64,000 bases of DNA from Catenulispora sp. EB89. Lineage in GTDB: Bacteria > Actinomycetota > Actinomycetes > Streptomycetales > Catenulisporaceae. Below, in pieces: positions 62,638 through 64,000 of this stretch (position 1 is its first letter; each line of letters begins with the position of its first letter). Under the pieces are notes generated by a model. It made no database searches and was not told the origin of the DNA. It was given only the letters and a program-made list of their open reading frames with translations. The stretch covers positions 124,001 to 188,000 of the forward strand of contig NZ_JBGCCU010000002.1 in NCBI RefSeq assembly GCF_041261445.1, written 5' to 3'. A program made the translations under genes and the position numbers.

Positions 62638-63714
62638 TTACAAACCGGCGGCCCTGGCCGCCAGCGCGTCGCCGATCTCGGAGGTCGTCCGCGGCGTGGT
62701 CTGCGTGGCGCGCTCGGTGAGGTCGGCCTCGACGGCCGCCTCGATCCGGCGCGCGGACTCGGACAGGGCCGGGCTGGCCTTGGTCCGTCCGAGGTGGTCC
62801 AGGAGCAGGGCGGCGGAGAGCACCGCGGCGGTCGGATCCGCCTTGCCCTGCCCCGCGATGTCCGGCGCCGAGCCGTGTACGGGCTCGAACATCGACGGGA
62901 ACGTGCCGGTGACGTCCAGGTTCCCGGAGGCCGCCAGCCCGATGCCGCCGGTGACGGCGGCGGCGAGGTCGGTGATGATGTCGCCGAACAGGTTGTCGGT
63001 GACGATCACGTCGAACCGCTCCGGCTGGGTGGCCAGGAAGATGGTCGCGGCGTCGACGTGCAGGTAGTCGGTGGCCACCTCGGGGAACTCCGCGGCGACC
63101 TCGGTGAAGATCCGGCTCCACAGAGAGCCGGCGAAGACCAGCACGTTGGTCTTGTGGACCAGCGTCAGCTTCTTGCGCGGCCGGGCCTGGGCCCGGGCGA
63201 AGGCGTCGCGCACCACGCGCTCGACGCCGTAGGCGGTGTTCAGGCTGACCTCGGTGGCCACCTCGTGCACCGTGCCCTTGCGGATGGTCCCGCCGTTGCC
63301 GGTGTACGGACCCTCGGTGCCCTCGCGGACCACCACGAAGTCGACCGCGCCGGGCTCCTTCAGCGGACCCGGTACGCCCGGGAACAGCCGCGAGGGCCGC
63401 AGGTTGACGTGGTGGTCGAACGCGAAGCGCAGCTTGAGCAGCAGCCCGCGCTCCAGCACGCCGGAGGGCACGCTCGGGTCGCCGATCGCGCCGAGCAGGA
63501 TCGCGTCGTAGCCCTTGAGCTCGTCGAGCACCTCGTCCGGAAGCGTCTCGCCGGTGGCGTGGTAGCGGCGGGCCCCGAGGTCGTACTCGGTGCCCTCCAC
63601 CTTCACGTCCTGCGGCAGCGCGGCCTGCAGGACCTTCAGGGCCTCGGCGGTGACCTCGACGCCGATGCCGTCGCCGGGGATCACGGCCAGCCGGATGGAA
63701 GAGGGTGCTGTCAT
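62638..63714 (-). CDS. leuB: 3-isopropylmalate dehydrogenase
   Basis: This 358-residue NAD-dependent decarboxylating dehydrogenase serves leucine synthesis and, in the citramalate route, oxidises 3-methylmalate to 2-oxobutyrate. [50 protein letters not shown] (substrate Arg/Glu), the catalytic Lys in [23 protein letters not shown] and [19 protein letters not shown] are conserved. Downstream ilvE is separated by a terminator hairpin. Confidence 0.95.
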   Translation of the reverse strand: MTAPSSIRLAVIPGDGIGVEVTAEALKVLQAALPQDVKVEGTEYDLGARRYHATGETLPDEVLDELKGYDAILLGAIGDPSVPSGVLERGLLLKLRFAFDHHVNLRPSRLFPGVPGPLKEPGAVDFVVVREGTEGPYTGNGGTIRKGTVHEVATEVSLNTAYGVERVVRDAFARAQARPRKKLTLVHKTNVLVFAGSLWSRIFTEVAAEFPEVATDYLHVDAATIFLATQPERFDVIVTDNLFGDIITDLAAAVTGGIGLAASGNLDVTGTFPSMFEPVHGSAPDIAGQGKADPTAAVLSAALLLDHLGRTKASPALSESARRIEAAVEADLTERATQTTPRTTSEIGDALAARAAGL

Positions 63715-63778
63715 GGTCCTACGGTAGACCGTGTCTCGATGGGCAAGCTGCGAGCGTTCGCTATCTGGACAGCGGGCC

Positions 63779-63883
63779 TCAGCGGCTGCGCCGGTCCAGC
63801 GCCTGCTGCAGTGCCTCGCGGGCGGCCGCGGCCGCCTCGGAGGACGCGGCGGAAGTGTGACGGGGACGGCGGGTGCGGGTCAT
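63779..63883 (-). CDS. Putative 34-residue ORF upstream of leuB
   Basis: An ATG at 63883, with GGAG 7 bases upstream, opens a frame of 34 codons rich in Arg and Ala (starts [10 protein letters not shown], ends QALDRRSR). It ends 65 bases before leuB. There are no branched-chain codon clusters, so it is not an obvious attenuator leader. It could be a small basic protein or chance. Confidence 0.35.
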   Translation of the reverse strand: MTRTRRPRHTSAASSEAAAAAREALQQALDRRSR

Positions 63884-64000
63884 GGCGGACTCCAGACAGA
63901 CTCGAGATGCGGAATTGTCGTCGTAATGGGGAGGACGACTCCGAAGGGGTGCCGGAGTACTGCTGAGAATCGACTACCGCGGTAAGGGTGGCCTGCGGCG

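Overview
The window is GC-rich chromosomal DNA from a high-GC actinomycete. Almost all third codon positions are G or C, GTG starts are common, and several genes have no visible Shine-Dalgarno sequence. The markers are actinobacterial: a sigR-rsrA thiol-stress pair, a TB7.3-like biotin carrier, a BsaP-like protein, an F420/PPOX flavoprotein, a DUF6758-like protein and a Streptomyces-type ADA/aminodeoxyfutalosine deaminase. The gene families and neighbourhoods resemble Streptomyces and relatives (Catenulispora is possible), but the species cannot be fixed from this sequence alone. I see no insertion sequence, integrase, tRNA, rRNA or CRISPR array.

Layout. 1-1.6 kb: cydAB (bd oxidase). 1.7-2.2 kb: a BsaP-like protein converging on a small biotin carrier across a strong terminator. 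2.3-7.9 kb: two overlapping membrane HD-domain genes (one canonical HD-GYP, one degenerate), then rsrA-sigR with a perfect sigma-R autoregulatory promoter. 8-19.3 kb: the translation/RNA block ribF, truB, rbfA, ylxP, infB, ylxR, nusA, rimP, all on the minus strand. This block is split between ylxR and nusA by about 3 kb carrying an ArsR/AHSA1/reductase operon and a divergent HTH-GlcG pair. 19.4-24 kb: two ferritin-like proteins, a Ser/Thr kinase and proS. 24.2-28.8 kb: a repair island (Ada-AlkA fusion and Ogt) flanked by two unassigned genes. 28.9-33.8 kb: GNAT, ispG, an M50 protease and dxr. 34-41 kb: MaoC, acyl-CoA dehydrogenase and CoA-ester lyase genes, interspersed with unassigned genes. 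41-45.8 kb: an EamA transporter, a protein with 19 tandem pentapeptides, a membrane protein, an ADA-family deaminase and a PPOX protein. 45.9-52.4 kb: a complete oppABCDF operon. 52.6-63.9 kb: branched-chain amino-acid synthesis (ilvBNC, cimA, ilvE, leuB) with a diguanylate cyclase and an MFS exporter between.

How the genes work together. The ilv/leu region supports pyruvate- and acetyl-CoA-derived isoleucine, valine and leucine synthesis. CimA with LeuB points to the citramalate route to 2-oxobutyrate. Both ilvB and cimA are preceded by short leader peptides with branched-chain codons followed by intrinsic terminators, so both look controlled by transcription attenuation. c-di-GMP enzymes occur at both ends: an HD-GYP phosphodiesterase with a degenerate partner, and a GGDEF cyclase with an intact inhibitory site.

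No single locus looks like a dramatic unknown system. The best leads are the isoleucine-type attenuator of cimA, the regulated cassette inside the nusA-infB cluster with 16-bp-phased GTTGAT repeats, the paired HD proteins beside sigR, and the membrane protein next to the alkylation-repair genes.
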